Origin: Gelidibacter sediminis
Lineage (GTDB): Bacteria > Bacteroidota > Bacteroidia > Flavobacteriales > Flavobacteriaceae
Length of the DNA stretch: 64,000 nucleotides
NCBI RefSeq assembly: GCF_004364975.1
Contig: NZ_SOBW01000008.1
Location: forward strand, 434,001 to 498,000
Reading direction: 5' to 3'
The notes beneath the pieces were generated by a model, which saw nothing but the letters and a program-made list of their open reading frames with translations, was not told the origin of the DNA and did no database searches. This document shows, piece after piece, positions 1 to 8,910 of the stretch. Every line of letters begins with the position of its first letter. Position 1 is the stretch's first letter. The position numbers and the translations under genes are program-made.

Positions 1-983
1 ATAAAGCTTTTATTGATAACATTACCAATAGAACTATTGAAGTCACCATGGGGCGCATTTATGATTATAAGGCAAATTATTCACATTATTTGCAATTGCG
101 TGAAGATAGGCGTGCCCATCAAATTAAAGCGTATCAAGAACAACAGAAGTTTATTGCCGATAATATGGCGTTTATTGAACGCTTTAAAGGCACATATTCT
201 AAAACCAATCAAGTGAATTCTCGTGAAAAAATGTTGGAGAAATTAGAAATTATTGAGGTTGATGATATTGATACCTCTGCCTTAAAATTAAGGTTTCCAC
301 CAGCACAACGCTCAGGTGATTATCCGGTAACGGTAAAAGATTTATCTAAATCTTATGGAGAACATGTGGTCTTTAAAGATGCAAATATGTCTATTTCTAG
401 AGGCGAAAAAGTGTCTTTTGTAGGTCGAAACGGCGAAGGGAAGTCTACTATGATTAAAGCCATAATGGGCGAAATAGATGTAGAAGGGACTTGTAACTTA
501 GGTCATAATGTAAAAGTGGGGTATTTTGCCCAAAATCAAGCCTCCTTATTGGATGAAAATTTGACTATTTTTCAAACTGTAGATGAAGTAGCATTTGGAG
601 ATATCAGAACTCAAATTAAGAACATATTGGGTCAGTTTATGTTTAAGGGTGATGATATTGACAAGAAGGTGAGTGTACTATCTGGCGGAGAAAAAACCCG
701 ACTAGCAATGGTCAAATTATTGTTGGAACCCGTTAATTTATTGATTTTGGATGAGCCCACCAACCATTTGGATTTGAAGTCAAAAGATGTGTTGAAAGAA
801 GCGCTTCTTAATTTTGACGGCACCTTAATTTTAGTGTCCCATGATCGTGATTTTCTAAAAGGACTTTCTCAAAAAGTGTTCGAATTTAAAGATCATCGTG
901 TCATTGAACATTTTGAAACCATTGATGATTTCCTGGTGAGAAACCGAATTGAAAATTTAAAGGAAATAGATCTAAAGAAATAG
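1..983 (+). CDS. ABC-F family ATPase, C-terminal half (partial)
   Basis: The reading frame is already open at base 3, so the start and the first ATPase domain lie upstream of the window. What is present is the end of the inter-domain linker (charged, helical, about bases 60-250) and the whole second ABC domain: Walker A GRNGEGKST near base 424, signature LSGGEKTRLA near 670, Walker B LLILDEPTNHLD near 740 and an H-loop SHDRDFL near 838. There are no membrane segments, and the DEPTNHLD box is typical of ABC-F proteins, which are soluble and act on the ribosome (translation factors or antibiotic protection). Which ABC-F subgroup it belongs to cannot be decided without the N-terminal half. A 120-bp gap separates it from the next gene on the same strand. 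Confidence 0.93.
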   Translation, partial: KAFIDNITNRTIEVTMGRIYDYKANYSHYLQLREDRRAHQIKAYQEQQKFIADNMAFIERFKGTYSKTNQVNSREKMLEKLEIIEVDDIDTSALKLRFPPAQRSGDYPVTVKDLSKSYGEHVVFKDANMSISRGEKVSFVGRNGEGKSTMIKAIMGEIDVEGTCNLGHNVKVGYFAQNQASLLDENLTIFQTVDEVAFGDIRTQIKNILGQFMFKGDDIDKKVSVLSGGEKTRLAMVKLLLEPVNLLILDEPTNHLDLKSKDVLKEALLNFDGTLILVSHDRDFLKGLSQKVFEFKDHRVIEHFETIDDFLVRNRIENLKEIDLKK

Positions 984-1103
984 GCTATTGATGGCATATG
1001 CGTGCATAATCTTTTAATTGGGCTCACATTTTTAAGATTTTTTCGTTAAACTTAAGGTTTGAAATTTTTATTAGAAACATTTCTTTTTTGAACATCAGTA
1101 ATT

Positions 1104-1841
1104 ATGAGAAAAACCGTAAAACTATTAATAGATAATTTAAGGGCATTTTTAAGAGAGAAATTTCATCAATATGATGTCACGCTGCCATATATTATTACTG
1201 TTGTAGTTGCGCTAATAGTTGTTGTTGTTGGTATCAACGTGTTTATTGAGCTTACGGAGACTTTAAAATCTGATATATTGGCAGATTATGACCATAACAT
1301 TACTGAATATGTTATTTCACATCGATCACCCGCACTTACTAAATATTTTGTATTTGTCACTCATGTTGGTGACGTCTATGGTTATGCTATTGTTTTGGTA
1401 GTATTTGCCGTATTATCTTACTTTGTCTTTAAACAGTGGAAGTTAATGCTGCAAGTGTTTTTTGTATTGGCATTATCAGCAATATCCAATTTAATTTTAA
1501 AGCGATTTGTGGATCGTGCCAGACCGGGAATAGAGCATATGGTATCTGTTGAAACCTTGAGTTATCCAAGCGGACATGCCATGAGTGCCATGGCCTTCTA
1601 TGGATTCTTAATGTATCTCGTTTATAGGTTTAACATCAATAAGTATCTTAAAATTGGTATTATCCTTCTTTTGGGCGCGTTAATTTTAAGTATCGGTCTG
1701 AGCCGTATTTATCTTGGCGTACACTTTCCATCTGATATTGCAGGAGGGTTTATTGCAGGTTTTATCTGGGTGGTATTTTGTGTCCTTATTTTTGATGTGA
1801 TAGAAGTGTTTAGGAGAGATCCACGAACACCTGCTGTTTAA
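1104..1841 (+). CDS. PAP2-family membrane phosphatase
   Basis: A 245-residue integral membrane protein of the PAP2 (type 2 phosphatidic acid phosphatase) superfamily. All three signature blocks are visible: K133 to RP140-141 (KRFVDRARP), YPSGH at 154-158, and SR200-201 with H207 and D211 (SRIYLGVHFPSD). About six hydrophobic segments surround them, so the active site should face the periplasm. Family members remove phosphate from lipid substrates such as undecaprenyl diphosphate, phosphatidylglycerol phosphate or lipid A; the sequence does not say which. The N-terminal ~25 residues are basic and cytoplasmic. It stands alone, convergent with the sirtuin gene (34 bp between stops). Confidence 0.9.
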   Translation: MRKTVKLLIDNLRAFLREKFHQYDVTLPYIITVVVALIVVVVGINVFIELTETLKSDILADYDHNITEYVISHRSPALTKYFVFVTHVGDVYGYAIVLVVFAVLSYFVFKQWKLMLQVFFVLALSAISNLILKRFVDRARPGIEHMVSVETLSYPSGHAMSAMAFYGFLMYLVYRFNINKYLKIGIILLLGALILSIGLSRIYLGVHFPSDIAGGFIAGFIWVVFCVLIFDVIEVFRRDPRTPAV

Positions 1842-1875
1842 ATTGCTTCTGGTATTTTCAGAAACTGTTGTATAA

Positions 1876-2559
1876 TTACTCTAAGGTATTCAATTTATCC
1901 AATAGGGTTTTAACACCCTGTGTTGCGGTTTCTGCGATCACGGTTAAATGACCACGGCTTTTCATAGCTGGTCTTGGATCGATAAAAAATGTGGGTGTGC
2001 CGTGAGGTACATAATGCATTAAACTTGCTGCAGGATAGACCTGCATTGAAGTTCCGATAATTACTAAAACATCAGCAGTAGCGCAAACCTCGATAGCCTT
2101 ATCAATCATTGGTACCGCCTCTCCAAACCATACAATATGTGGACGCAATTGGTGCCCCTTTGGGCATGTGTCTCCTAATTTAATATCACCGGTATGCGGA
2201 AAGTAATTTTTGTCATTGACAATATTACGAGACTTCAACAATTCACCGTGTAAATGAATAACGTTTGAACTCCCGGCACGTTCATGCAAATCGTCTACAT
2301 TTTGGGTGATAATTGACACTTGGTGGGTTGCTTCCAATTGTGCTAAATTATAATGAGCGCTATTGGGTTGCACCTCCAATAATTGGCGTCTTCGTTGATT
2401 GTAAAACTCCAAAACCAGTTCAGGGTTGTTTTTAAATCCTTCGGGTGTTGCCACGTCCATAACATTATGGCCTTCCCATAAGCCGTCAGCATCTCTAAAC
2501 GTTTTTAAGCCACTTTCAGCGCTTATTCCTGCTCCTGTAAGTATAACTATATGTTTCAT
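1876..2559 (-). CDS. cobB: Sirtuin, NAD-dependent protein deacylase (CobB type)
   Basis: A 227-residue Sir2 protein. It shows the NAD-binding GAGISAESGLKTFRD block, TQNVDDLHE, the catalytic-His box HLHG (H104) and RPHIVWFGE. Y53 and R56 in FYNQRRRQL match the Tyr/Arg pair that lets class III sirtuins (E. coli CobB, SIRT5) bind succinyl- or malonyl-lysine, so desuccinylation is likely alongside deacetylation. The small zinc-binding module between HLHG and RPHIVWF keeps only one Cys (DTCPKGHQL) instead of four, so zinc is probably absent. The start at 2559 is preferred over a possible one at 2619: protein homology begins with MKHIVILTGAG and the extra 20 residues look unstructured. Confidence 0.93.
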   Translation of the reverse strand: MKHIVILTGAGISAESGLKTFRDADGLWEGHNVMDVATPEGFKNNPELVLEFYNQRRRQLLEVQPNSAHYNLAQLEATHQVSIITQNVDDLHERAGSSNVIHLHGELLKSRNIVNDKNYFPHTGDIKLGDTCPKGHQLRPHIVWFGEAVPMIDKAIEVCATADVLVIIGTSMQVYPAASLMHYVPHGTPTFFIDPRPAMKSRGHLTVIAETATQGVKTLLDKLNTLE

Positions 2560-2660
2560 ATATACGCAATTTAAGTGTGATTTGCCAAATTTATATGCCA
2601 TTCTACAGCTTGTTGGCATTCAAGTTAAAGAAAATGAACCTAAAATTTAAGTTGAGGCCT

Positions 2661-2668
2661 TATCTTTG
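2661..2668 (+). promoter_or_regulatory. Possible -7 box for trmH
   Basis: TATCTTTG fits the Bacteroidota -7 consensus TAnnTTTG and lies 33 bp before the trmH start. No convincing -33 TTG is present at the usual distance, so this is only suggestive. Confidence 0.35.
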
Positions 2669-2701
2669 TAGTTGAAAATTCTCTAAATATAAACTTTTTC
2701 A

Positions 2702-3364
2702 ATGATTGACCTTCAGCTTCTCCAACATTTAGAAACCTACTTAACCCCAGAAAGAAAATTGCGATTTGATACCGTACTTCCAAATAGAACCAAGCATTTT
2801 ACGGTGGCTACTGAAGATGTTTACCAATTGCATAATACGAGCGCGGTAATACGTAGTTGCGATGTTTTTGGAATTCAGGAAGTGCATATTGTGGAAGAAC
2901 GTAATTCTAAACGCATTGATAGGGAAATTGCTATGGGATCTCAAAAATGGGTTGATTTGCAGCGCTATCATTCAGTGTCGGATTGCATTCAAAGTTTAAA
3001 GCAAAACGGCTATCAGATTGTGGCTACCACACCACATGAAAATGACCATGTTTTATCCGACTTTGACATTGCGAAAAAATCGTGTTTCTTTTTTGGAAGG
3101 GAAACGGAAGGATTATCTTCAGAAGTCTTAGAGGCGGCCGATAGCTTTTTGAAAATTCCTATGGTTGGGTTTACAGAAAGTTTAAATATTTCGGTTTCTG
3201 CGGCCATTATTTTGCAAGACGTAACCAATAAACTCAGACAATCAGATATAAACTGGCAATTGTCAGAACATGATCAATTGGAGAAGCGACTGGATTGGAT
3301 TTCCAAGACTTTAAAAAGTTATGATAAAATTGTGGAACGGTATTATGAAGCTGCTAGACGTTAG
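2702..3364 (+). CDS. trmH: tRNA (guanosine-18-2'-O)-methyltransferase TrmH
   Basis: A 220-residue SpoU/SPOUT methyltransferase that uses SAM to methylate the 2'-O of G18 in the D-loop of tRNA. The three SPOUT motifs are intact: HNTSAVIRSCDVFG with the catalytic Arg (about residue 50), FFGRETEGLS (about 130) and IPMVGFTESLNISVSAA (about 155). It has the extra TrmH N-terminal helix and the C-terminal tail rather than the L30e-like domain of RlmB/TsnR enzymes, which supports TrmH over a 23S rRNA methylase. Its stop overlaps the stop of the convergent gene at 3361 by four bases. Confidence 0.9.
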   Translation: MIDLQLLQHLETYLTPERKLRFDTVLPNRTKHFTVATEDVYQLHNTSAVIRSCDVFGIQEVHIVEERNSKRIDREIAMGSQKWVDLQRYHSVSDCIQSLKQNGYQIVATTPHENDHVLSDFDIAKKSCFFFGRETEGLSSEVLEAADSFLKIPMVGFTESLNISVSAAIILQDVTNKLRQSDINWQLSEHDQLEKRLDWISKTLKSYDKIVERYYEAARR

Positions 3365-4131
3365 TACCTTTTTTTACTTCGGCTTAAAATTTTGTATTCT
3401 TCGTAACACTCACTAATGGCATCTAGAATTTGGAGGTCATTTGCAGTTTGAATAAAATCTCTAGAATAATTACACTGGCTCACAATTTCATCTAAGTCCA
3501 CGCGGTCTAAATCCAGTAGGACCATCAACATTTCTCGATCAAAACGAGAGGCAAGCAAATTCCGAATTTCATCATCTTTCTTCATTTGCTTTAGCTTACT
3601 AAGTTCATTAGGTTTTTTACCGAACATATTGTATAAAAAATCGGCAGGATTAAATATGGCTCCTAAAACCTTATTTACGGCACCTGCATCACCTGCTTCA
3701 TAACCTGCGGTGGATAAGCCAGAAATACTGTAGCGATAATTTGTTCTAACAGGGACTTGGTTCATGTCTACCTCCAAAAAACCAGTAAGTCTCAGTTGGT
3801 TAACCACGACTTCTTCTAAAGCAAGAGCCAACTCGGTCAGTTCAATTTTCGTCTCTCCAAACTTTAACCAGTCATTCGTAACCCTGACTTTAATGGATTT
3901 ATATCCTAAGAACGAAAAGTGAAGGGTATCATTGGCGCTGGCTCTAATTTCAAAGGTGCCATCGCTATTGGTAGTTGTACCTACAACTTTATTTAAGTTG
4001 ACAATATTGACGCTTTCCATAGCCTCGTTGGTACTCGTGCTATAAACCACGCCTTTTACGGTGGTAGCCTCTTGTGCCACACTAAATGCTGAAATGAATA
4101 GAAAAGCAGTAAGTACTAGTAGGTGCTTCAT
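3361..4131 (-). CDS. Secreted CarboxypepD_reg-like protein
   Basis: A 256-residue exported protein with signal peptide MKHLLVLTAFLFISAFSVAQ. The domain after it (about residues 24-105) is a carboxypeptidase regulatory-like beta-sandwich, typified by VKGVVYSTSTNEAMESVNIV, GTTTNSDGTFEI and LHFSFLGYKS, as seen at the N-terminus of SusC/TonB receptors. No barrel follows; the rest is a basic helical tail with no recognised domain. Such short proteins are common in Bacteroidota and probably sit in the periplasm or on the inner face of the outer membrane; the function is unknown. The start at 4131 is chosen because the signal peptide begins there; a longer frame to 4299 adds 56 residues without support. 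Confidence 0.8.
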   Translation of the reverse strand: MKHLLVLTAFLFISAFSVAQEATTVKGVVYSTSTNEAMESVNIVNLNKVVGTTTNSDGTFEIRASANDTLHFSFLGYKSIKVRVTNDWLKFGETKIELTELALALEEVVVNQLRLTGFLEVDMNQVPVRTNYRYSISGLSTAGYEAGDAGAVNKVLGAIFNPADFLYNMFGKKPNELSKLKQMKKDDEIRNLLASRFDREMLMVLLDLDRVDLDEIVSQCNYSRDFIQTANDLQILDAISECYEEYKILSRSKKRY

Positions 4132-4334
4132 TGGTGAATTTAAGCGATAAAAGTAAGAAACAAAACTTAAAAACATATTGAAACCTTGTAAATTTGATAT
4201 AATATTAACTTTATTCAGTTCAGAGGATTGTGTAAATAGTTTAATATTTAGCGGACTTATTAGAATAAAAAAAACGAAGAGAAAAGTTAAACCCTCCACT
4301 TCGTCTTACAATTATGCTATAAGGTTTAAATTAA

Positions 4335-6227
4335 CTAATCCTTACGTCTTGAGCGTGTTGGTCTAGAAAAGCCAACGTCTGAAGTTGTTCTTTCGCTAGC
4401 ACCAGAACGTCTATCTCTTCGGTTTGGCCCAGCGCTATCTCCAGAACGTCTTGGTCTTGAGGCATCAGAAGACCTGCCGCCTCTACTTCCTGAAGACTTG
4501 AAGTCGCCACCAGAACGTCTATCGCTGCGTGACTTAAAATCGCCACCAGAACGTCTGCCACCGCCATCACCGCTACTAGAGCGTCTTTTGTTTCTGCTTG
4601 TACCTCTGCCTTTATCTTCACTAACTTCAACGTTTACAAAACGTCCATTATGCTTATAATCATTGAAGAATGCCAGTATTTTTTCTTGTAAGCCTTTGTC
4701 AGTATTAAAAAATGAGAAACTTTCTTTAACATCCACTTTAAAAACATCATCCCTTCCAAGATCTAAGATTTCCTTCAAGAAGTCTTTTAAGCTCATCCAA
4801 TCAAATCCGTCTTTCTTACCCACGTTGATAAAATAACGTGTAGAATCATTATTACCCCCATAACTCTTTCCAAAATCGCCATCTCTATCACTGCTTCGAG
4901 CGTCAGGTACTGAAAGGTTTTTAGATTTGTTATAATAATTAAAGAAACGTGTAAATTCTACAGAAAAGAATTTCTTGATGAGTTCATCTTTAGAAGTATC
5001 TTCAAATAACTCATTAATACTAGTCAAATATTTTTCAATTTCAGGATTGATTTCAGTAGTATGGATTTTATTTGCCAAAGACATTAACTGCACTTCACAA
5101 ATTTCCATTCCGTCAGGAATTTCTTTCTTGTCAAAATTCTTATTAATGATACGCTCAATACTTTTTATTTTACGCAACTCACTCTTAGAAACAATCACCA
5201 TTGAGACACCAGTTTTACCGGCGCGGCCTGTTCTACCCGAACGGTGTGTATAGGTTTCAATTTCATCAGGCAATTGGTAATTGATAACGTGTGTAATGTT
5301 ATCAACATCAATACCTCGGGCAGCAACATCAGTAGCCACCAACATTTGGATTTGATTTTTACGGAAAGAATTCATGACCATATCACGTTGGTTCTGGCTT
5401 AAGTCGCCATGTAAGGCACCAGCGCTATAACCATCTTCAATTAACTGTTCCGCTACTTTTTGGGTATCACGTTTGGTACGACAAAATATTACTGAAAAAA
5501 TATCAGGGTTTGCGTCGGCCAAACGTTTTAAAGCTTGGTAACGATCTCGAGCATTGACCAAATAATATTCGTGCGTAACTTGATTCGTGCTTTCATTTTT
5601 ATTTCCAACAGTGATTTCAACTGGCGAATTCATGAATTTTTTCGCAATGGTCGAAACTTCTTTTGGCATGGTTGCAGAAAACAACCAGGTATTTTTGTCT
5701 TTTGGAGAGTGGGAGAGAATATCAGTGATATCTTCATAAAATCCCATGTTAAGCATTTCATCGGCTTCATCTAGTACCGCATATTCAATTTTAGAAATGT
5801 CAACCATGTTACGGTTAATCATATCTTTCATACGACCAGGTGTAGCGACAATAATTTGTGCCCCTCTTTTTACTTCTCGTGCTTGGTCGCTTATGCTCGC
5901 TCCACCATAAATGGCAGCTACATTAAAACCTTTACAATATTTTCCGTAATTTTTTAACTCGTTGGTAATTTGCAAACATAGTTCGCGAGTAGGAGAAAGG
6001 ATTAAACCTTGTGTTGTTCTGCTATCAAAGTTAATTTTCTGTAACATCGGAAATCCGAAAGCAGCAGTCTTACCTGTTCCTGTTTGTGCTAAAGCCACTA
6101 AATCAGTGTCTTGGTCTAATAAAATTGGAATTGCTTTGGCTTGGACGTCACTAGGGGTTTCAAAACCCATGTCAGTAATAGCGCGTAATAGGTCATCATT
6201 AAGACCTAAATCTTGGAATGTGTTCAT
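4335..6227 (-). CDS. DEAD-box RNA helicase with DbpA-type RNA-binding domain
   Basis: A 630-residue ATP-dependent RNA helicase. Order: Q motif (1-30), AQTGTGKT (47-54), PTRELCLQ, TPGRMKD, DEAD (153-156), SAT (184-186), RGIDVDN and HRSGRTGRAG in the second RecA lobe, a DbpA/CsdA RRM-like domain with RYFINVGKKDG (about 465-540), and a basic low-complexity tail (about 550-630) rich in RRSGGD and SRGG units. The tail should bind RNA nonspecifically. Architecture matches DeaD/CsdA-type helicases, which help ribosome assembly and mRNA turnover, particularly in the cold. It is monocistronic, with a 5' leader of about 100 nt after a good -7 box at 6342-6349. Confidence 0.93.
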   Translation of the reverse strand: MNTFQDLGLNDDLLRAITDMGFETPSDVQAKAIPILLDQDTDLVALAQTGTGKTAAFGFPMLQKINFDSRTTQGLILSPTRELCLQITNELKNYGKYCKGFNVAAIYGGASISDQAREVKRGAQIIVATPGRMKDMINRNMVDISKIEYAVLDEADEMLNMGFYEDITDILSHSPKDKNTWLFSATMPKEVSTIAKKFMNSPVEITVGNKNESTNQVTHEYYLVNARDRYQALKRLADANPDIFSVIFCRTKRDTQKVAEQLIEDGYSAGALHGDLSQNQRDMVMNSFRKNQIQMLVATDVAARGIDVDNITHVINYQLPDEIETYTHRSGRTGRAGKTGVSMVIVSKSELRKIKSIERIINKNFDKKEIPDGMEICEVQLMSLANKIHTTEINPEIEKYLTSINELFEDTSKDELIKKFFSVEFTRFFNYYNKSKNLSVPDARSSDRDGDFGKSYGGNNDSTRYFINVGKKDGFDWMSLKDFLKEILDLGRDDVFKVDVKESFSFFNTDKGLQEKILAFFNDYKHNGRFVNVEVSEDKGRGTSRNKRRSSSGDGGGRRSGGDFKSRSDRRSGGDFKSSGSRGGRSSDASRPRRSGDSAGPNRRDRRSGASERTTSDVGFSRPTRSRRKD

Positions 6228-6341
6228 TCGATTTAATAAGTATTCGATTATGTTCTTTGGTGTTACAACAGAAGCGAATCGACATACTTAACCTAAACCT
6301 CTAGTAACACATCCTCACCTTGAGGAAATTTTTACAAGGTG

Positions 6342-6349
6342 CAAATGTA
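6342..6349 (-). promoter_or_regulatory. Promoter -7 box for the DEAD-box helicase
   Basis: Read on the minus strand this is TACATTTG, a perfect match to the Bacteroidota TAnnTTTG -7 box. It would give a transcript with an untranslated leader of roughly 105 nt before the helicase start at 6227. The -33 element is not clear. Confidence 0.55.
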
Positions 6350-6474
6350 GGGTTTTATTTTTTATTTAAAGTTATAAATTTACAATTTATTTAGAAGTGC
6401 TCTGGGCATGGTTTATTGAAGATGGTGATTGGATGTCAGGAAGTTATAGTTAATACGGATGCTTTTAATGTCAA

Positions 6475-7053
6475 TTAGGTTTGGGTGTTTAAAAAATGTA
6501 TTAGCTGTTTCACCGCTCTTCCACGATGACCAATCTCGTTTTTTTCTTCCAAAGAAATCTCTGCAAATGTTTTGTCATAACCTTCCGCTTTAAAAACCGG
6601 ATCATAGCCAAAACCATCGTTACCCCTTTTTCTTTTCGTAATTTCTCCCTTACAAATACCTGTAAAGGTATGCTGCTCTCCGTTCAATACTAATGCAATG
6701 ACTGTTTTAAATTGTGCGTGTCTATTGTTACGATCTTTTAGTTTGTTGAGAAGTTTTTGAATGTTGTCTTCTGAATTTCGCTGTATACCAGCATAACGCG
6801 CTGAAAGCACTCCAGGTTCACCATTTAAGGCGTCTACTTCTAAGCCGGTATCGTCTGCAAAACAATCATAACCGTACGTTGTCTTAATGTATTCCGCTTT
6901 TTGGATGGCATTACCATGTATGGTGGACTGTGTTTCAGGAACATCTTCAAAACAGCCGATATCTACTAAACTTAATAGTTCGATGTTATCCGGAACCATA
7001 CGCTGGACTTCCTTTAATTTGTTGATGTTATTGGTGGCGAATACGAGTTGCAT
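6475..7053 (-). CDS. rdgB: Non-canonical purine NTP pyrophosphatase (RdgB/HAM1)
   Basis: A 192-residue Ham1/RdgB enzyme, the house-cleaning pyrophosphatase that turns dITP, ITP and XTP into the monophosphates so they are not put into nucleic acid. Visible family blocks: the substrate-binding N-terminus VFATNNINKLKEVQ, FADDTGLEVDALNGEPGVLSARYAG with the metal-binding acidic residues, FGYDPVF, and EKNEIGHRGRA near the C-terminus. Length is normal. It is separated by 247 bp from the helicase downstream on the same strand, and that gap contains the helicase promoter, so the two are probably transcribed separately. Confidence 0.95.
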   Translation of the reverse strand: MQLVFATNNINKLKEVQRMVPDNIELLSLVDIGCFEDVPETQSTIHGNAIQKAEYIKTTYGYDCFADDTGLEVDALNGEPGVLSARYAGIQRNSEDNIQKLLNKLKDRNNRHAQFKTVIALVLNGEQHTFTGICKGEITKRKRGNDGFGYDPVFKAEGYDKTFAEISLEEKNEIGHRGRAVKQLIHFLNTQT

Positions 7054-7416
7054 AGTAAAATTAATGGACTAAAAAATGGATGCGTCCGAGAAGCATCAAA
7101 AGTAATAGAAATTATTATAATTATAAAATCAATGCTCATATAACCAATGCGTAAGCCATTTGGGAATCATTGGTGATAAAGAGAAAATAGCTCAATTTAC
7201 GGGAATGCGATCTGCAAATTATGCTTTAAAAGGGTCTTTTTCAATGTGCAACTTTTTACTTTACTGCAAATTCAGATAGATTCATTATCAAAAAATAGCC
7301 ATTCACTTCATTCTTTAAATTTAAGGGAGAACTTCTCTTAATTTAGTGGTGTACAATAATAATAACCAGTGGTTTAGTAATTAAAATTAATCATTAATCA
7401 TAAAATAGATAATATT
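7054..7416. other. Intergenic region between divergent genes
   Basis: 363 bp between the rdgB start and the next plus-strand gene; promoters for both should lie here, but no good TAnnTTTG box with a -33 partner stands out. The one structure seen is an imperfect hairpin at 7321-7341 (TTAAGGGAGAA / TTCTCTTAA) about 75 bp before the downstream start. No coding potential was recognised. Confidence 0.5.
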
Positions 7417-7968
7417 ATGAAAACTCTAATAGTTTTATTGCTGTTTGTAGTAGCTACAACAGTAGGTCAAGCACAAGAGCTGACACATTTGGAAGAAGTG
7501 AAAGTGGAAAAAGCCCCGGCAAAACGGAAATATGTAAAAATCAATGATCGTGTTGTGTTTAAAGTTGATAGGGCGCATGTACTTGAATTCACTAAAAACC
7601 CAATAGGGTTTATGAATGATCATTTTGACATTCAGAGATTGATAGCAACCTTCGGAAACTCGAGAATTAACGAATATGAGGTTACACTAAGTAGTCAAAA
7701 AGGATTTATGATTGCCAATTTTGATAAGAAAGGAAACTTATTGAAAACCTATCAAAACTTTAAAGATATGCTGTTGCCTCTTAATATAAGACGGGAAATC
7801 TATAATTCCCATAAAGGCTGGACCATGACAAAAAACAATTATAAAGCCATCACAAAAGGTGAGATGCTTACCAAAGAGCAGTACCGTATTACCATGCAAA
7901 ACGGGAACCGTAAGCAAACTGTAAAAATAAATGGTAATGCGGCAGGAGCTGTCGTAGCCAGTAATTAG
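7417..7968 (+). CDS. Small exported protein of unknown function (PepSY-like repeat pattern)
   Basis: A 183-residue exported protein with signal peptide MKTLIVLLLFVVATTVGQAQ. The mature part is basic. It has a stretch (about residues 85-160) reading YEVTLSSQKGFMIANFDKKGNLL, then a helix with LPLNIRREIY, then a second strand-rich part ending in YRITMQNGNRKQTVKING. That beta-helix-beta rhythm with 'GNLL' and 'GWTM' resembles the small PepSY-like (BLIP-fold) periplasmic proteins of Bacteroidota, but the match is by pattern only. It ends in a strong intrinsic terminator (7993-8033), so it is likely a single-gene transcript. No function can be given. Confidence 0.7.
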   Translation: MKTLIVLLLFVVATTVGQAQELTHLEEVKVEKAPAKRKYVKINDRVVFKVDRAHVLEFTKNPIGFMNDHFDIQRLIATFGNSRINEYEVTLSSQKGFMIANFDKKGNLLKTYQNFKDMLLPLNIRREIYNSHKGWTMTKNNYKAITKGEMLTKEQYRITMQNGNRKQTVKINGNAAGAVVASN

Positions 7969-7992
7969 CCTAAATATTTAGTTGGAAAGCAA

Positions 7993-8033
7993 GGCCGTCA
8001 AACAATACCAAATTGTTTTGATGGCCTCTTTTT
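7993..8033 (+). terminator. Intrinsic terminator after the PepSY-like gene
   Basis: A long stem pairs GGCCGTCAAA-CAAT (from 7993) with ATTGTTTTGATGGCC (ending 8025), with one bulge and one G-U-type mismatch, followed by TCTTTTT. Confidence 0.85.
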
Positions 8034-8142
8034 GGATGGACAATGTGATTTTTATTAATCAGAATAGTCTTAAAAAACACATTTTATTTCAATAACTTTA
8101 ACAACAAGTCGGTACTATCAATAAGAATTGGATATTTAACAT

Positions 8143-8910
8143 ATGAAAGCACTTGTAATAGATGATGAAGAGTTGGCCAGAAAACGGGTGGTTAAATTGT
8201 TGGAAGCCGTACCTGAAATTGAGTTGCGGGGCGAATGTACCAATGGTAAAATTGCCATAAAAAATATTAATGAACTGAGACCTGACCTCATATTTTTAGA
8301 TATAAATATGAAAGACATGAACGGTTTTGAAGTGCTTCAAAAAATAACTATTTCTCCTAAACCCATTGTAATCTTCGTGACGGCGTATGATAATTACGCT
8401 TTAAAGGCGTTTGATGTAGATGCCTTTGATTTTCTTCTTAAACCTTTCAAGGATCAGCGTTTTTTTAGGACAATAGACAAGGTGTTACGAATTTCAAAAA
8501 CGGAGGCAAATTTGAACTTTGAAGCCAGGTTTAAGGAATTGTTCAACTTATACAGTTCAAAACAGGGTTCTAATGAAATGTCTACTAAAATCTTGATAAA
8601 ACAGGGTAACAAAACAGTATTAATTGATCCGTCAGATATCATGTACATTATTGCCTCAGGATATTATGTTGAAATTTATAGCGAAGGTAAAAAGTTTGTC
8701 CTGCGAGAAACATTAAAAAAGCTTTGTAAAAAATTAGATCATAATAGCTTCTTAAGAATCCATAGGTCGAGTGTTATAAATTTAAATCATGTGAAGGAGA
8801 TTGTACATTCTGATTTTTCTGAAATCGATGCGAGAATGTCAGATAACAGACTTTTACATATCAGCAAATCGCATAAAACTGATTTTCTACAAAAAATAGG
8901 TATACAATGA
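8143..8910 (+). CDS. LytTR-family response regulator
   Basis: A 255-residue two-component regulator. Residues 1-120 form a CheY-like receiver with acidic pocket D7-D8, phospho-acceptor D53 (LIFLDINMKDMNG), conserved Thr (FVTAYDNYA) and Lys (LLKPFKD). Residues about 150-255 are a LytTR DNA-binding domain (SFLRIHRSSVINLNHV is the usual core). The TGA stop overlaps the start of the next gene in ATGA, so it is translationally coupled to the sensor kinase, its evident partner. LytTR regulators usually bind paired direct repeats upstream of targets; the target here is not evident. Confidence 0.93.
   Translation: MKALVIDDEELARKRVVKLLEAVPEIELRGECTNGKIAIKNINELRPDLIFLDINMKDMNGFEVLQKITISPKPIVIFVTAYDNYALKAFDVDAFDFLLKPFKDQRFFRTIDKVLRISKTEANLNFEARFKELFNLYSSKQGSNEMSTKILIKQGNKTVLIDPSDIMYIIASGYYVEIYSEGKKFVLRETLKKLCKKLDHNSFLRIHRSSVINLNHVKEIVHSDFSEIDARMSDNRLLHISKSHKTDFLQKIGIQ

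Noticed and set aside
2560-2619. Longer start for the sirtuin
   Set aside because: Homology begins at MKHIVILTGAG; the 20 extra residues have no counterpart.
4331-4630. A 99-codon frame rich in Val/Ala opposite the helicase tail
   Set aside because: It is a shadow of the repetitive RRSGGD-rich tail of the helicase, with no upstream signal.
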